DNA of 61,301 bases from Magnetococcales bacterium (GTDB taxonomy: Bacteria > Pseudomonadota > Magnetococcia > Magnetococcales > Magnetaquicoccaceae): NCBI GenBank assembly GCA_002753095.1, contig PDZU01000008.1:1-61301 (forward strand). The letters run 5' to 3'. The notes beneath the pieces were generated by a model. That model was not told where the DNA came from. It did no database searches and worked only from the letters and a program-made list of their open reading frames with translations. Both the position numbers and the translations under genes were made by a program. Below, piece after piece: positions 26,957-36,687 of this stretch (position 1 is the first letter of the stretch; every line of letters starts with the position of its first letter).

Positions 26957-28168
26957 GTGTCGAAAATAATGGAGTGGGTGGATGAGCGTCTGCCCGTCAC
27001 AGAGTTGCTGAAAAGCCAGGCAACGGAGTATCCAACGCCGAAAAACCTGAACTATTGGTGGAATTTTGGTTCTCTGGCCCTGCTGGTCCTGATTATCATG
27101 ATTGCCACGGGTTTGTTCCTGGCGATGCACTATAAGGCGGATGCCAATCAATCTTTTGATGTGGTGGAACACATCATGCGGGATGTCAATTTTGGCTGGC
27201 TGTTACGGTATGCGCATGCCAATGGCGCCTCGTTCTTTTTCCTGGTAGTTTACGTGCACATTTTGCGGGGCATGTATTATGGTTCCTATCGCAAACCGCG
27301 TGAGATTCTCTGGTGGTTTGGCATCATCATTTTCTTCATGATGATGGGGACGGCCTTCATGGGTTATGTGCTGCCCTGGGGTCAGATGTCCTACTGGGGT
27401 GCGGCGGTGATCACCAACCTGATGAGTGCAATTCCGGTCATTGGCGAAGAGTTGGTGATTTGGATTTGGGGTGGATTTTCGGTAGGCGACCCCACGCTCA
27501 ACCGTTTTTTTGCCCTGCATTTTTTGCTGCCTCTGGTAATTTTTGGGGTGGTGATTTTGCACTTGTGGGCTTTGCATGCTGTGCACTCCAACAATCCAGA
27601 TGGGATTGATGTGCATGACGAGAAGGACACTCTTCCTTTCCATCCCTACTACACTGTCAAGGATCTGTATGGGTATGGCGTGTTCATGATTGTCTTTTGT
27701 GTTTTTGTCTTTTATGCGCCCAATTTTTTCTTGGAACCGGACAACTACATCCCGGCCAACCCGATGCAGACTCCGGCTCATATCGTGCCAGAGTGGTATT
27801 TCCTGCCTTTTTATGCCATCCTGCGTTCCATCGACTTTCTGGGTTCGTTCAGCAAGTTGGCTGGTGTTTTGGCCATGGTTGGCGCCATCATGATCCTTTT
27901 CATCCTGCCCTTTTTGGATCGTTCACCGGTGCGCTCTTTCCGTTACCGTCCGCTCAGCAGGCAGTTATTTTGGATCTTTGTGGTTGACTGCGTGGTATTG
28001 GGCTGGGTTGGTTACAATCCGGCGGACGCCGCCATTTTCAATGGTGCGTTGCCGCTGATTGTTGTGGGCCGCACCTGCACTGCCATCTATTTCGGCTATT
28101 TCTTTGTGTTGTGGGCGATTACTGCCTTCGACATTGAGAAGCACCAGCCCGTACCCAAGAGCATCTAA
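26957..28168 (+). CDS. petB: Ubiquinol-cytochrome c reductase cytochrome b subunit
   Basis: Diheme, eight-helix core of the bc1 complex carrying both quinone sites; 403 residues. Seen: [10 protein letters not shown] at the first helix, [19 protein letters not shown] with the Qo region, the [13 protein letters not shown] motif, and histidines in helices 2 and 4. It is the full-length mitochondrial/proteobacterial type, not the split b6/subunit IV form. The GTG start at 26957 has AAGGAGAG seven bases before it. Confidence 0.96.
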   Translation: MSKIMEWVDERLPVTELLKSQATEYPTPKNLNYWWNFGSLALLVLIIMIATGLFLAMHYKADANQSFDVVEHIMRDVNFGWLLRYAHANGASFFFLVVYVHILRGMYYGSYRKPREILWWFGIIIFFMMMGTAFMGYVLPWGQMSYWGAAVITNLMSAIPVIGEELVIWIWGGFSVGDPTLNRFFALHFLLPLVIFGVVILHLWALHAVHSNNPDGIDVHDEKDTLPFHPYYTVKDLYGYGVFMIVFCVFVFYAPNFFLEPDNYIPANPMQTPAHIVPEWYFLPFYAILRSIDFLGSFSKLAGVLAMVGAIMILFILPFLDRSPVRSFRYRPLSRQLFWIFVVDCVVLGWVGYNPADAAIFNGALPLIVVGRTCTAIYFGYFFVLWAITAFDIEKHQPVPKSI

Positions 28169-28182
28169 GGGGAGCACGAACC

Positions 28183-29073
28183 ATGAATTGTAAGGAAGTT
28201 GTTGGATTTCGTTCCGTGGTGAAGCGAGCAGGCCGGGTTGTACGCTCTGCGGCCGCGATCATGGTCGCCACTGCAACCCTGGCAACGGTGTTGGTCTCTG
28301 GCGATGTCCAGGCATCCAGTGGGGTCGCCATTCCTCCCAAGCAGCCTTGGTCGTTTCTGGGGGTGTTTGGTCAATTTGACCAAGCGGCTTTGAAGCGGGG
28401 TGCCCAGGTAGCTGCGCAATCTTGCATGGCCTGTCACTCGATCAAGTACATCAAGTTTGACCAGTTGCGGCAGTTGGGTTTCAGCGAACTGGAGGTGAAG
28501 GCTCTGGCCGAGGGTGCGGGTCGCACCAAGAAGGATGCGATGATCTCCAGTATGGATCCTGTGGCGGCCAAGGAGTCATTTGGTGTGGTACCGCCGGATC
28601 TCTCTTTGATCACCAAGGCCCGCAAGGGATATGAGGATTATGTGTATGGTATCCTGACGGGTTATGCCACAGAGAGTGATATGGCATTGGCCAACCGGGT
28701 GATGGCTGATGGACAGGTTACAGCGGAGGAGGCCAAGGAGGTTGCTTCGGCCCTGTTGTTGGATGCGCACCATCCAGATAAAATGGCTGAGTCGTTGAAA
28801 CGGTTGATTGGGGGTGAAAATTTCAACCGTTATTTTCCTGGCAATTTTTTCGCCATGCCGCAACCGTTGATGGATGGTGCAGTGGCCTACACGGATGGCA
28901 CGGAGAACAGCAAGGTGCAGTTATCTCGTGATGTGGTCACCTTCCTGGCTTGGGCGGCTGAGCCGACTCAGATGGAGCGAAAGGCACTGGGCATCAAGGT
29001 GATTCTTTATCTGGTGGTACTGACCATCATGCTGTATGCCGTCAAGCGTCGTCTCTGGGCCAAGGTACACTGA
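28183..29073 (+). CDS. petC: Ubiquinol-cytochrome c reductase cytochrome c1 subunit
   Basis: Membrane-anchored c-type cytochrome of the bc1 complex; 296 residues. A signal sequence ends near residue 45, the heme site is CMACH (C81, C84, H85), PPDLSLI and the methionine region FFAMPQPLMDG are typical, and a C-terminal transmembrane helix, GIKVILYLVVLTIMLYAV, anchors it. It starts 14 bases after cytochrome b and is followed by a strong terminator. Confidence 0.96.
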   Translation: MNCKEVVGFRSVVKRAGRVVRSAAAIMVATATLATVLVSGDVQASSGVAIPPKQPWSFLGVFGQFDQAALKRGAQVAAQSCMACHSIKYIKFDQLRQLGFSELEVKALAEGAGRTKKDAMISSMDPVAAKESFGVVPPDLSLITKARKGYEDYVYGILTGYATESDMALANRVMADGQVTAEEAKEVASALLLDAHHPDKMAESLKRLIGGENFNRYFPGNFFAMPQPLMDGAVAYTDGTENSKVQLSRDVVTFLAWAAEPTQMERKALGIKVILYLVVLTIMLYAVKRRLWAKVH

Positions 29074-29102
29074 GATCGTTCATTTGGATTGTGCGATTGA
29101 CT

Positions 29103-29134
29103 GAGGGGGCTGGTGTGGCCCCCTCTTTTTTTTT
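29103..29134 (+). terminator. Rho-independent terminator of petABC
   Basis: GAGGGGG (29103-29109) pairs with CCCCCTC (29119-29125), followed by a run of about nine T. Confidence 0.88.
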
Positions 29135-29194
29135 GTTGTCCGTTTGGTTTTGCAGAAATTTTTATGACAACGCAGTCTTACACCCATACCTCGG

Positions 29195-29713
29195 TCAATG
29201 GCTCAGGAACTCCTGCAACCGTCCTTGCAATTTGGCATCCTTACGTTGCACCTCTTCAGCCATATTCTGCTGGAAATCTGCCAATTTCTGGGCCAATACA
29301 GCATCGTGAACAGCCAACATGCGCACGGCAAACAGAGCGGCATTCCGGGCACCAGCTTCACCAATGGCCATGGTGGCCACAGGAATCCCACCAGGCATTT
29401 GAACGGTAGCCAACAAAGCATCCAGACCCTGCAGGCCGGTGGCCGCCAAAGGCACCCCAATCACCGGCAAAGGCGTGATGGCTGCCACCACACCAGCCAA
29501 ATGGGCCGCCGCCCCAGCCCCGGCAATGATCACCTGCAACCCCCTTTGCACCGCCGTTGCTGCGTAACGGTGGGTGCGCTCCGGGGTACGGTGAGCTGAG
29601 GAGACCATCATCTCGAAGGGAATATCAAAATGACGCAAAACCCCAGCCGCAGCCTGCATCACGTTCCAATCGGAATCTGACCCCATTAAAATACCAACCA
29701 AAGGTGTGCTCAT
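29195..29713 (-). CDS. purE: N5-carboxyaminoimidazole ribonucleotide mutase PurE (class I)
   Basis: Rearranges N5-CAIR to CAIR in purine synthesis. The 172-residue protein has GILMGSDSDW, SSAHRTPERT with the catalytic histidine, and IAGAGAAAHLAGVVA, all class I signatures. Its ATG overlaps the purD stop codon (ATGA), so translation is probably coupled. PurK is not in the window. Confidence 0.95.
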   Translation of the reverse strand: MSTPLVGILMGSDSDWNVMQAAAGVLRHFDIPFEMMVSSAHRTPERTHRYAATAVQRGLQVIIAGAGAAAHLAGVVAAITPLPVIGVPLAATGLQGLDALLATVQMPGGIPVATMAIGEAGARNAALFAVRMLAVHDAVLAQKLADFQQNMAEEVQRKDAKLQGRLQEFLSH

Positions 29714-30990
29714 GACTGCTCCCGTGCGATAGCGCGATAGCCAATATCCCGGCGATAGTAAACTTTGTCCCATTGAATGGCCTGAACAGCCATATAAGCG
29801 CGCTGTTGGGCTGCGGCCACACTCTCCCCCAACGCTGTCACCCCCAAAACCCGCCCCCCAGCGGTCACCACATGATCGCCCAGTTGCTCCGTACCAGCAT
29901 GGAAAATCTGCAGATCTTCCTGCGCGACAGCCTGCTCCAACCCATGAATGACAGCACCTTTGTCATAACTGCCCGGATACCCCCCCGCCACCATGCAAAC
30001 ACAAAGAGCTGGCCTGGCATCCCACTCGATCTGCATGCCACGCAAAGATCCGTTGGCACAGGCCAGCAGCAGTGGTACCAGATCGGAACGCATGCGCATC
30101 AACAAAGGCTGGGTTTCTGGATCACCAAAACGGGCATTGAACTCCAATACCTGAATGGCATCACCATCGATCATCAGCCCGGCATAAAGTACCCCCCGAT
30201 AAGGAATGCCTTCGGCAGCCATGCCACGCACGATGGGATACATCACCGCATCGAGAATGCGCTGCTCCAACGCAGGAGTCAGCACCGGAGCAGGTGAATA
30301 CGCACCCATGCCCCCAGTATTGGCACCGCTGTCCCCCTCCCCGACAGCTTTATGATCCTGGCTGCCAGCCAGCGCGACAATCTGCTCGCCATCCACCAGC
30401 GCCAGAAAGGAGAGCTCCTCGCCACGCAAACAGCTTTCGATCACCACCTGATTGCCGGCACTGCCGAAAGTGCGCGCAACCATCATCTGATGAATGGCCT
30501 CCTCCGCCTCGGCCAGGGTTTGACAGACGATCACACCCTTGCCAGCCGCCAAACCAGACGCCTTGACCACCACCGGAGCACCGTGCGCGCGCAGATAGGC
30601 CAAAGCCGGTTCTGCCTCCTGAAAAACCTGGTAGGTTGCCGTCGGCACACCATGCCGCGCACAGAGATCTTTCATGAATACCTTGGAGCCCTCGATAGCA
30701 GAAGCTGCCTGAGTGGGCGCAAAAACAGTCAAACCCTGCTGCCGCAGCCGATCACCTAAGCCAGAGACCAACGGACCCTCTGGACCAATGACCACCAGTT
30801 CAACCGGGTTTTCTGCCAACCAGTGCAAAATCGCCTCCTCCTCATGCACGGCAAACGGCAACCGTTCGGCAAGCAAGCCGATCCCAGCATTGCCAGGTGC
30901 GCAATAGAGTTTGCTGACCAAAGGGGATTGAACAATTTTCCAGGCTAGGGCATGCTCGCGCCCGCCACTGCCGATTAACAAAACTTTCAT
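29710..30990 (-). CDS. purD: Phosphoribosylamine-glycine ligase PurD
   Basis: ATP-grasp enzyme that joins glycine to phosphoribosylamine in purine synthesis; 426 residues. MKVLLIGSGGREHALAWK, VVIGPEGPLVSGLGD, VVKASGLAAGKGVIVC and LEFNARFGDPETQ are hallmark motifs. It starts inside the last codon of the ferredoxin gene (ATGA) and ends in the same way over purE, so the three genes form one tight operon. Confidence 0.96.
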   Translation of the reverse strand: MKVLLIGSGGREHALAWKIVQSPLVSKLYCAPGNAGIGLLAERLPFAVHEEEAILHWLAENPVELVVIGPEGPLVSGLGDRLRQQGLTVFAPTQAASAIEGSKVFMKDLCARHGVPTATYQVFQEAEPALAYLRAHGAPVVVKASGLAAGKGVIVCQTLAEAEEAIHQMMVARTFGSAGNQVVIESCLRGEELSFLALVDGEQIVALAGSQDHKAVGEGDSGANTGGMGAYSPAPVLTPALEQRILDAVMYPIVRGMAAEGIPYRGVLYAGLMIDGDAIQVLEFNARFGDPETQPLLMRMRSDLVPLLLACANGSLRGMQIEWDARPALCVCMVAGGYPGSYDKGAVIHGLEQAVAQEDLQIFHAGTEQLGDHVVTAGGRVLGVTALGESVAAAQQRAYMAVQAIQWDKVYYRRDIGYRAIAREQS

Positions 30991-31295
30991 GCGATTTGCA
31001 ACCGCTGCACGGGACCACGCTCAGCGGTATGGCTATCCAACAGCTCTGCCACATCATCCGCCGTCACTCGACCATACCAGACACCCTCTGGATAAACCAC
31101 CACAGTAGGCCCCTGATCACACGGCCCCATGCAGAAGGTGCCAGTTACCTGCACCACACCAAATAATCCACGCCGTTCCACCTCACTGTGAAACGCCTCG
31201 AAGAGAGGCCGCGCGCCCAACGAAGCGCACGAACCACGGGGATGACCCTCTGGACGTTGATTCATACAGACAAAAAAATGATGTTTCGGCTTCAT
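30987..31295 (-). CDS. Thioredoxin-like [2Fe-2S] ferredoxin
   Basis: A 102-residue protein of the thioredoxin-fold [2Fe-2S] ferredoxin family (NuoE-like, Shethna type). The four likely ligands are C10, C23, C55 and C59, in FVCMNQRPEGHPRGSC and GTFCMGPCDQGP. The N-terminal KPKHHFFVC is typical. The redox partner is unknown. It heads a purine operon, overlapping purD by four bases; a link between this ferredoxin and purine synthesis is not established, so cotranscription may only be convenient. Confidence 0.88.
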   Translation of the reverse strand: MKPKHHFFVCMNQRPEGHPRGSCASLGARPLFEAFHSEVERRGLFGVVQVTGTFCMGPCDQGPTVVVYPEGVWYGRVTADDVAELLDSHTAERGPVQRLQIA

Positions 31296-31455
31296 TGTCG
31301 CTCTCCCATATCCGATTACTGAAATTTATTTGCTCAACCGCACAGCCTGTATTGTGAAATTCCTTGAGACATCTGTCAAGTTTGCGATATAAGCGATAAA
31401 GATGGTTTGCAGCGCCGGGTCCGGAAAATTTTGTCAGGGAATGGCAAGGTGGGTC

Positions 31456-31483
31456 TTGCTTTATGGGAAAATTATGATATGCT
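31456..31483 (+). promoter_or_regulatory. Candidate promoter for dsrC
   Basis: The 358-base gap 31296-31653 has no supported gene. TTGCTT and TATGCT are separated by 16 bases in an AT-rich stretch about 170 bases before dsrC. A second pair, TTGAGA-N18-TATAAG, lies near 31363-31392. Both are weak predictions. Confidence 0.3.
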
Positions 31484-31653
31484 AATGTTCCCTTTGTTGC
31501 TCCGGGGGGATTTGCCGGACAGCAAGACAGAAATCAAGCACTTAAGAGCACATCTGGCAGCCCGGGTCGGGTCATGTTGGCCACTTTTTCCCGCTGTCCT
31601 GTTGGAACAAATCGTTTTGCAAATCAATCCTGACACGTGAAGGAGAAGCTGTT

Positions 31654-31989
31654 ATGCCGAGTTTTGAACTGAATGGTCATACCTATGAAACCGATGAAGA
31701 TGGATACCTGATCAATCTGAGCGACTGGAGCGAGGATGTGGCCAAGCATCTGGCCGTGACCGAATCGGTGGAGATGACCGAATCGCACTGGGAGGTTGTC
31801 AACTTCCTGCGTGAGTACTATGAAGAGTACAAGATTGCCCCCATGATTCGCATTCTGACCAAGGCCATCGGCAAAAAGCTGGGCAAAGAGAAAGGCAACA
31901 CCAAATATCTGTATGATCTCTATCCTGGTGGACCGGCCAAGCAGGCCTGCAAAATTGCCGGATTGCCCAAGCCGACCGGTTGCGTCTAG
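31654..31989 (+). CDS. dsrC: DsrC sulfur-carrier protein
   Basis: A 111-residue DsrC/TusE-family protein. The flexible C-terminal arm has both redox cysteines, C99 and C110, separated by ten residues, with the usual final GCV. That marks a true DsrC, which forms an intramolecular disulfide or trisulfide, rather than TusE, which keeps only the last cysteine. LYDLYPGGPAKQAC is also characteristic. In known systems DsrC carries sulfur to or from DsrAB and is reduced or oxidised by DsrMK. AAGGAG precedes the ATG. The DsrM- and DsrK-like genes follow in the same direction, while dsrAB are not in the window. Confidence 0.93.
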   Translation: MPSFELNGHTYETDEDGYLINLSDWSEDVAKHLAVTESVEMTESHWEVVNFLREYYEEYKIAPMIRILTKAIGKKLGKEKGNTKYLYDLYPGGPAKQACKIAGLPKPTGCV

Positions 31990-32060
31990 TCCCGCTTGAC
32001 TCCGGTAGCTGTCGGTCGTTTCTGCACGATCCCAATCTGTACTGTCTCAGCGATCATACC

Positions 32061-32086
32061 TGTGCCGGAAAGATTTTTCCGGCACA
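32061..32086 (+). other. Perfect 11-bp hairpin between dsrC and dsrM
   Basis: TGTGCCGGAAA (32061-32071) pairs with TTTCCGGCACA (32076-32086) around GATT, 70 bases after dsrC. No T-tract follows on the plus strand, so it may stabilise or partly terminate the dsrC message, giving more DsrC than DsrMK. Confidence 0.55.
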
Positions 32087-32131
32087 GTGTTGATTGTTGC
32101 ATTCCATCACTCTTTTAGATGGGGGGGGCGG

Positions 32132-32845
32132 ATGCTTACGGTCCTTGCTTACCTCGTGGTCGGGATTTTTTTGGTTGGCTTTACCCACCGCATCTGGTTG
32201 TATGCCAGTTGCCCGGCGCCTCTGAAAATTCCCACGACACCTGCGCCCGTCACCACAGTTGGCGTGGTTTGGCGACTTTTCACGGAAATTGCTTTTTTCA
32301 ACAGTCTGTTCAAAGGGGACAAGTGGGCCTGGGTGGGTAGTTACGCCTTTCACGGGGCTCTGGCGTTGGTGCTGGTACGCCACTTGCGTTATTTTGTTGA
32401 TCCATTGCCGGGGTTTTTCGCACACATACAGATTGCGGGCATTGTTGCGGGACTGGTCATGGTCGGAGGTTTGGGGCTGTTGTTGTTGCGCCGTCTGATT
32501 ATCGACCGGGTACGTTACATCTCTTCGCCGGCGGACTATCTTTGGTTGATGTTGTTGTTGGGCATTGGTGGCAGCGGTTTGTTGATGCAGTTTTGCGTGC
32601 GTCCAGACATCGTACACATCAAAGCGGCCATGATGGGTATGTGGAGTTCGACCAACGTATCCCTGCCGACCATGATGGCTGGGGATTTTATTTTTCTGGC
32701 CCATTTGCTCATGGTGGCGGCCCTGGTGGTACTCTTCCCGTTCAGCAAGCTGATGCATCTGGGTGGCATATTCTTCAGCCCGACCCGCAATCAGGTCGAT
32801 AATCCCAGAGAAGTGAAGCATGTCAACCCCTGGGCATCCAACTAA
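32132..32845 (+). CDS. dsrM: DsrM-like membrane b-type cytochrome (nitrate reductase gamma family)
   Basis: A 237-residue integral membrane protein with about six hydrophobic segments, of the NarI/DsrM family that binds two b-type hemes and exchanges electrons with quinone. Histidines in membrane-proximal positions include those of YAFHGALALVLVRHLRYFVD and FLAHLLMVAALVVLFPFSKLMH. The length is near that of DsrM from purple sulfur bacteria. The ATG at 32132 follows a G-rich Shine-Dalgarno run; an upstream GTG in frame falls in the hairpin. The DsrK-like gene follows 11 bases later, so it is the probable membrane anchor for that subunit. Confidence 0.82.
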   Translation: MLTVLAYLVVGIFLVGFTHRIWLYASCPAPLKIPTTPAPVTTVGVVWRLFTEIAFFNSLFKGDKWAWVGSYAFHGALALVLVRHLRYFVDPLPGFFAHIQIAGIVAGLVMVGGLGLLLLRRLIIDRVRYISSPADYLWLMLLLGIGGSGLLMQFCVRPDIVHIKAAMMGMWSSTNVSLPTMMAGDFIFLAHLLMVAALVVLFPFSKLMHLGGIFFSPTRNQVDNPREVKHVNPWASN

Positions 32846-32856
32846 GGAGTCGATTT

Positions 32857-34356
32857 GTGGCTGATTATTCCGTTCCGGAAATTCAGGAAGATATCAAGAC
32901 CCCCGCGTTGGCGGTGGGCACCATGGCACACCTGAAGCCCTATCCGGCCATCGAGAAGCATATGGTGCCGTTGGCGTTCCCCAAACAGCGGGTGGACAAT
33001 TGGCAAGAAAAGGGTATTGAAAAGCTGGGCGATATGCTGAAAAAGTATCGTTCGCTGCAGGTGTATCTGGATATTTGTGTCAAGTGCGGCGCATGTGCCG
33101 ATAAGTGCCACTATTATCTGGGCACCGGGGATGCCAACAACATGCCGGTGGCACGTGCCGAGTTGATGCGCAGCGTGTATCGGCGCTATTTCACGCCGGC
33201 AGGCAAGCTGTTTCCGGGGGTAGTGCGGGCAGTAGATTTTGATGAAGAGGCGTTGCACAAATGGATGACCTATTTTCATCAGTGTTCGCAGTGTCGCCGT
33301 TGTTCGGTTTTTTGCCCCTACGGCATTGATACGGCTGAGATCACCATGGCGGCGCGGGAGATCATGGATGCCATCGGCGTGGGTCACAAATACAGCACCG
33401 AGATCATCTGCAAGGTGCATGACATGGGCAACAATCTGGGTATTCCCAAGCCAGCTCTGAAGGGAACTTTGGAGTTTCTGGAGGGGGATATTCTGGAAAA
33501 TACTGGCCATGAGGTGCGTCTGCCGTTGGATGAAGAGGGCGCCGAAGTGTTGCTGGTGGCTCCTTCTGCTGACTTTTTCAGTGAACCGCACATCCAGTCC
33601 TTGATGGGCTATGCCAAGGTGTTTCATCAGGCGGGGATTCGTTACACCATCAGCTCTATTGCGGCGGAAGCGGCCAATTTTGGTATGTTCATTGGCAGTT
33701 TTGCGCAAAAGCAGAAGATTGCCAAGCGGATAGCCGAGCAGGCCAGGGAGTTGAAGGTCAAACGCATTGTGGTGGGTGAGTGTGGTCATGCCTGGCGGGT
33801 GGCCTACAGTTTTTGGAACACGCTGAATGGTCCCTTTGATTTTCTCGATCCCCGTTATCCGGTGCCGCAGCATATTTGTGAATTTACGTATGATCTGTTG
33901 CAGCGTGGCGCCTTGACCATGGACAAAGAGGCCAATGACGAGTACGTGGTGACCATGCACGACTCCTGCAACGTGGCGCGGGCCAGTCGCATGGGAGACA
34001 AGCCGGGTGGACAGTTTGAAATTCCCCGTGCCTTGATTCGGGCCTCCTGCAACCAGTTCGTGGAGATGGATCCAGAGACCACCCACGAAAAAACCTTCTG
34101 TTGCGGCGGTGGTGGCGGTCTGTTGACCGATGAGTTGATGGACCTGCGCATTGCCGGTGCCATGCCACGGGTGACGGCATTAAAACAGGTGATGAAGAAG
34201 GACAAGGTCAACTTCATGGCCTTGATCTGCGCCATCTGCAAGGCACAATTCAGCAAAGTACTCCCCATGTACCATATTCCCATGGAGACGGTAGGGGGCG
34301 TGCATCAACTGGTCAGCAACGCCATTCAGTTGGGTGCCAAAAAGGGAATTGTTTGA
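32857..34356 (+). CDS. dsrK: DsrK-like iron-sulfur protein (HdrD family)
   Basis: A 499-residue cytoplasmic-side partner of DsrM. Two [4Fe-4S] motifs, CVKCGACADKC (C74, C77, C80, C84) and CSQCRRCSVFCP (C143, C146, C149, C153), are followed by two CCG-type domains: GECGHAWR with a downstream HDSCN, and FCCGGGGG with a later CAICKAQ. This is the HdrD/DsrK arrangement that builds the noncubane cluster for disulfide chemistry, here probably with DsrC. The GTG start follows AAGGAGT at 6 bases. JOP subunits are absent; a hairpin ends the operon. Confidence 0.9.
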   Translation: MADYSVPEIQEDIKTPALAVGTMAHLKPYPAIEKHMVPLAFPKQRVDNWQEKGIEKLGDMLKKYRSLQVYLDICVKCGACADKCHYYLGTGDANNMPVARAELMRSVYRRYFTPAGKLFPGVVRAVDFDEEALHKWMTYFHQCSQCRRCSVFCPYGIDTAEITMAAREIMDAIGVGHKYSTEIICKVHDMGNNLGIPKPALKGTLEFLEGDILENTGHEVRLPLDEEGAEVLLVAPSADFFSEPHIQSLMGYAKVFHQAGIRYTISSIAAEAANFGMFIGSFAQKQKIAKRIAEQARELKVKRIVVGECGHAWRVAYSFWNTLNGPFDFLDPRYPVPQHICEFTYDLLQRGALTMDKEANDEYVVTMHDSCNVARASRMGDKPGGQFEIPRALIRASCNQFVEMDPETTHEKTFCCGGGGGLLTDELMDLRIAGAMPRVTALKQVMKKDKVNFMALICAICKAQFSKVLPMYHIPMETVGGVHQLVSNAIQLGAKKGIV

Positions 34357-34389
34357 TTGCCCATTTGGCTTCAGGTATGCTGTGAACGA

Positions 34390-34415
34390 GTCGGGGGATC
34401 TTTTGATCCCCCGAC
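34390..34415 (+). terminator. Strong hairpin after the dsr genes
   Basis: GTCGGGGGATC (34390-34400) pairs perfectly with GATCCCCCGAC (34405-34415) around TTTT. The following bases are only moderately T-rich, so termination efficiency is uncertain. Confidence 0.6.
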
Positions 34416-34465
34416 CTGTTTCGGGGGGTTGTTTTTGTCACCGTTTACTCCAAGGAAAATGATTC

Positions 34466-35197
34466 ATGTCCAGAGCCAATGGACGACGGGCGGATCAGTT
34501 GCGCCCCGTCACCCTGACGCGCCACGTCAACAGCCATGCGGAGGGTTCTTGTCTGATTGAGTGTGGCACAACGCGCGTGTTATGTACGGCTTCGGTAGAG
34601 GAGCGCGTACCGGCCTGGATGCGTGATCAAAATCGCGGTTGGGTCACTGGCGAATATGGCATGTTGCCACGGGCCACGCATGACCGTACCCCGCGTGAAT
34701 CTGCGCAGGGCAAACAGGGTGGGCGCACGTTGGAAATTCAGCGCTTGATTGGACGCTCCTTGCGTTCGGTGGTCAATTTGGAGTTGTTGGGCAAACGGAC
34801 CATCTGGATTGACTGTGATGTGTTGCAGGCAGATGGTGGCACACGCACTGCGTCCATCACGGGCGGTTTTGTGGCATTGATGGATGCCTGTTCCTGGTTG
34901 AAAGAGAAGGGCAAGATCCGCAATCTGCCGGTGACCGATTTTTTGGCTGCCATCAGTTGTGGTCTGGTGGATGGTCAACCCCTGTTGGATCTGGATTATG
35001 GAGAAGATTCCCGCTGTGGTGCCGACATGAATTTTGTAATGACGGGTGCTGGGCGTTTTGTTGAGGTGCAGGGCACAGCGGAGGGGTATCCTTTTTCCCG
35101 CGATGAATTTACCGCACTGGCCGCCATGGCAGAGGGTGGTATTGGTCAACTGATTGCTGCGCAACGACGCGTTTTGTTGCAGGCGGTCTCTGGATAA
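34466..35197 (+). CDS. rph: Ribonuclease PH
   Basis: Phosphorolytic 3' exonuclease that trims tRNA precursors; 243 residues with no truncation. [15 protein letters not shown] at the start, [37 protein letters not shown], the [18 protein letters not shown] phosphate site and DLDYGEDS are all family signatures. AAGGA lies 10 bases before the ATG. It is followed after 14 bases by trmFO. Confidence 0.96.
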   Translation: MSRANGRRADQLRPVTLTRHVNSHAEGSCLIECGTTRVLCTASVEERVPAWMRDQNRGWVTGEYGMLPRATHDRTPRESAQGKQGGRTLEIQRLIGRSLRSVVNLELLGKRTIWIDCDVLQADGGTRTASITGGFVALMDACSWLKEKGKIRNLPVTDFLAAISCGLVDGQPLLDLDYGEDSRCGADMNFVMTGAGRFVEVQGTAEGYPFSRDEFTALAAMAEGGIGQLIAAQRRVLLQAVSG

Positions 35198-35211
35198 GCA
35201 GAAGTCAACAG

Positions 35212-36534
35212 ATGTCAACAATTGCCCCTGTTCACGTGATTGGAGCCGGTTTGGCCGGGTCGGAGGCTGCTTGGCAGCTTGCGCAGCGCGGTGTACCGGT
35301 TCACCTGTATGAGATGCGCCCGGAACAGACCACACCGGCGCACCAGACTGGCCACTGTGCGGAGTTGGTCTGTTCCAACTCTTTGCGCTCCGACGATCCG
35401 CAGCGCAATGCGGTGGGTCTCCTGCATCAAGAGATGCGCCTGTTGGACAGTGTGATCATGATGGCCGCCGACCGTCACCGTTTACCGGCGGGTGGTGCCC
35501 TGGCGGTGGATCGGGAGGGGTTTTCGGCCTGGATCTCCGAACAGGTACACAATCACCCTTTGATTCAACTGCGCCGTCAGGAGATGCAGGAACCTGCGCA
35601 GGAGGGGATTACCCTGATTGCCTCTGGTCCGTTAACCTCCCCTGCCCTGAGCCACTGGCTGGAAAATCGACTGGGGCCGCAGCTTTCCTTTTATGATGCT
35701 TTGGCGCCGATTGTTTCCTATGACTCCATTGATTTTGGACAGTGCTGGAAACAGTCCCGCTATGATAAAGGTGGGGATGATTATATCAACTGCCCCATGA
35801 ACAAGGCGCAGTACGAAACCTTTATCGATGCTCTGCTCAACGGCGAACAGACCCCATTGAAGTCATTTGAAGCCATCCAATATTTTGAGGGCTGTCTGCC
35901 CATTGAGGTCATGGCGACCAGGGGACGAGAGACGTTGCGCTTTGGTCCCATGAAGCCGGTGGGATTGTTCAACCCCCATCAGGGCGGCAAAACGCCGCAT
36001 GCTGTGGTGCAGTTGCGCCAGGACAACCAACTGGGCACCCTGTGGAATATGGTTGGCTTTCAGACCAAGCTGACTTGGCCTGCACAACGGACCATCTTTC
36101 GCACCATACCCGGCTTGGAGCAGGCGGAGTTTTTACGTCTGGGGGCCATTCATCGTAATCTGTTCATCAACAGTCCACGCCTGTTGACCCCCCATCTCTC
36201 CTTGCAAGGCCAAGAAAATGTGTTTTTTGCCGGGCAGATTACCGGTGTGGAAGGCTATGTGGAATCGGCTGCCAGCGGTTTGTTGGCCGGTCATTTTATC
36301 GCACAACAGGTATTGCATGGTCAGATAAACGATCTGCCTCCGGCCACAACTGCGCTTGGTGCATTGTTGGCGCATGTCACCTCTGGTGCCAATGCCGCCA
36401 CCTTCCAACCGATGAATGTCAATTTTGGTCTCTTCCCAGAATTGCCGCACAGTACCCGTAAAATGGACCGCAAAGCCGCTCTCAGTCAACGCGCCTTGCA
36501 GGATCTACAACAGTGGATCGGCAAAAATGCTTGA
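35212..36534 (+). CDS. trmFO: Methylenetetrahydrofolate-tRNA-(uracil-5-)-methyltransferase TrmFO
   Basis: Folate- and FAD-dependent enzyme forming m5U54 in tRNA; 440 residues. The FAD-binding [19 protein letters not shown], then [14 protein letters not shown] and [22 protein letters not shown], identify it. It uses methylene-THF instead of the SAM used by TrmA and is typical of Gram-positives and several proteobacterial and delta lineages. It may share a transcript with rph, another tRNA-processing gene. Confidence 0.95.
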   Translation: MSTIAPVHVIGAGLAGSEAAWQLAQRGVPVHLYEMRPEQTTPAHQTGHCAELVCSNSLRSDDPQRNAVGLLHQEMRLLDSVIMMAADRHRLPAGGALAVDREGFSAWISEQVHNHPLIQLRRQEMQEPAQEGITLIASGPLTSPALSHWLENRLGPQLSFYDALAPIVSYDSIDFGQCWKQSRYDKGGDDYINCPMNKAQYETFIDALLNGEQTPLKSFEAIQYFEGCLPIEVMATRGRETLRFGPMKPVGLFNPHQGGKTPHAVVQLRQDNQLGTLWNMVGFQTKLTWPAQRTIFRTIPGLEQAEFLRLGAIHRNLFINSPRLLTPHLSLQGQENVFFAGQITGVEGYVESAASGLLAGHFIAQQVLHGQINDLPPATTALGALLAHVTSGANAATFQPMNVNFGLFPELPHSTRKMDRKAALSQRALQDLQQWIGKNA

Positions 36535-36564
36535 CATCGCTTCTTTTATGTAATAGAAGGGGTT

Positions 36565-36596
36565 CTGCCGGTCAGAAATCTGGCGGGGTTTTTTTA
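36565..36596 (+). terminator. Probable terminator after trmFO
   Basis: CTGCC near 36565 pairs with GGCGG near 36582, followed by GG and seven T. The stem is short and includes a G-T pair. Confidence 0.5.
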
Positions 36597-36687
36597 TGCA
36601 CCGCAAACACACGTTAATCACAAAATTGGATTGGAACTTGCTTTAACGGGAGTTCGGATCCTTTTTTGTGTAAGTTACGTCAATCTG

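Noticed and set aside
31407..31640. A 77-codon frame upstream of dsrC
   Set aside because: No ribosome site or recognisable sequence; it covers the likely promoter region.
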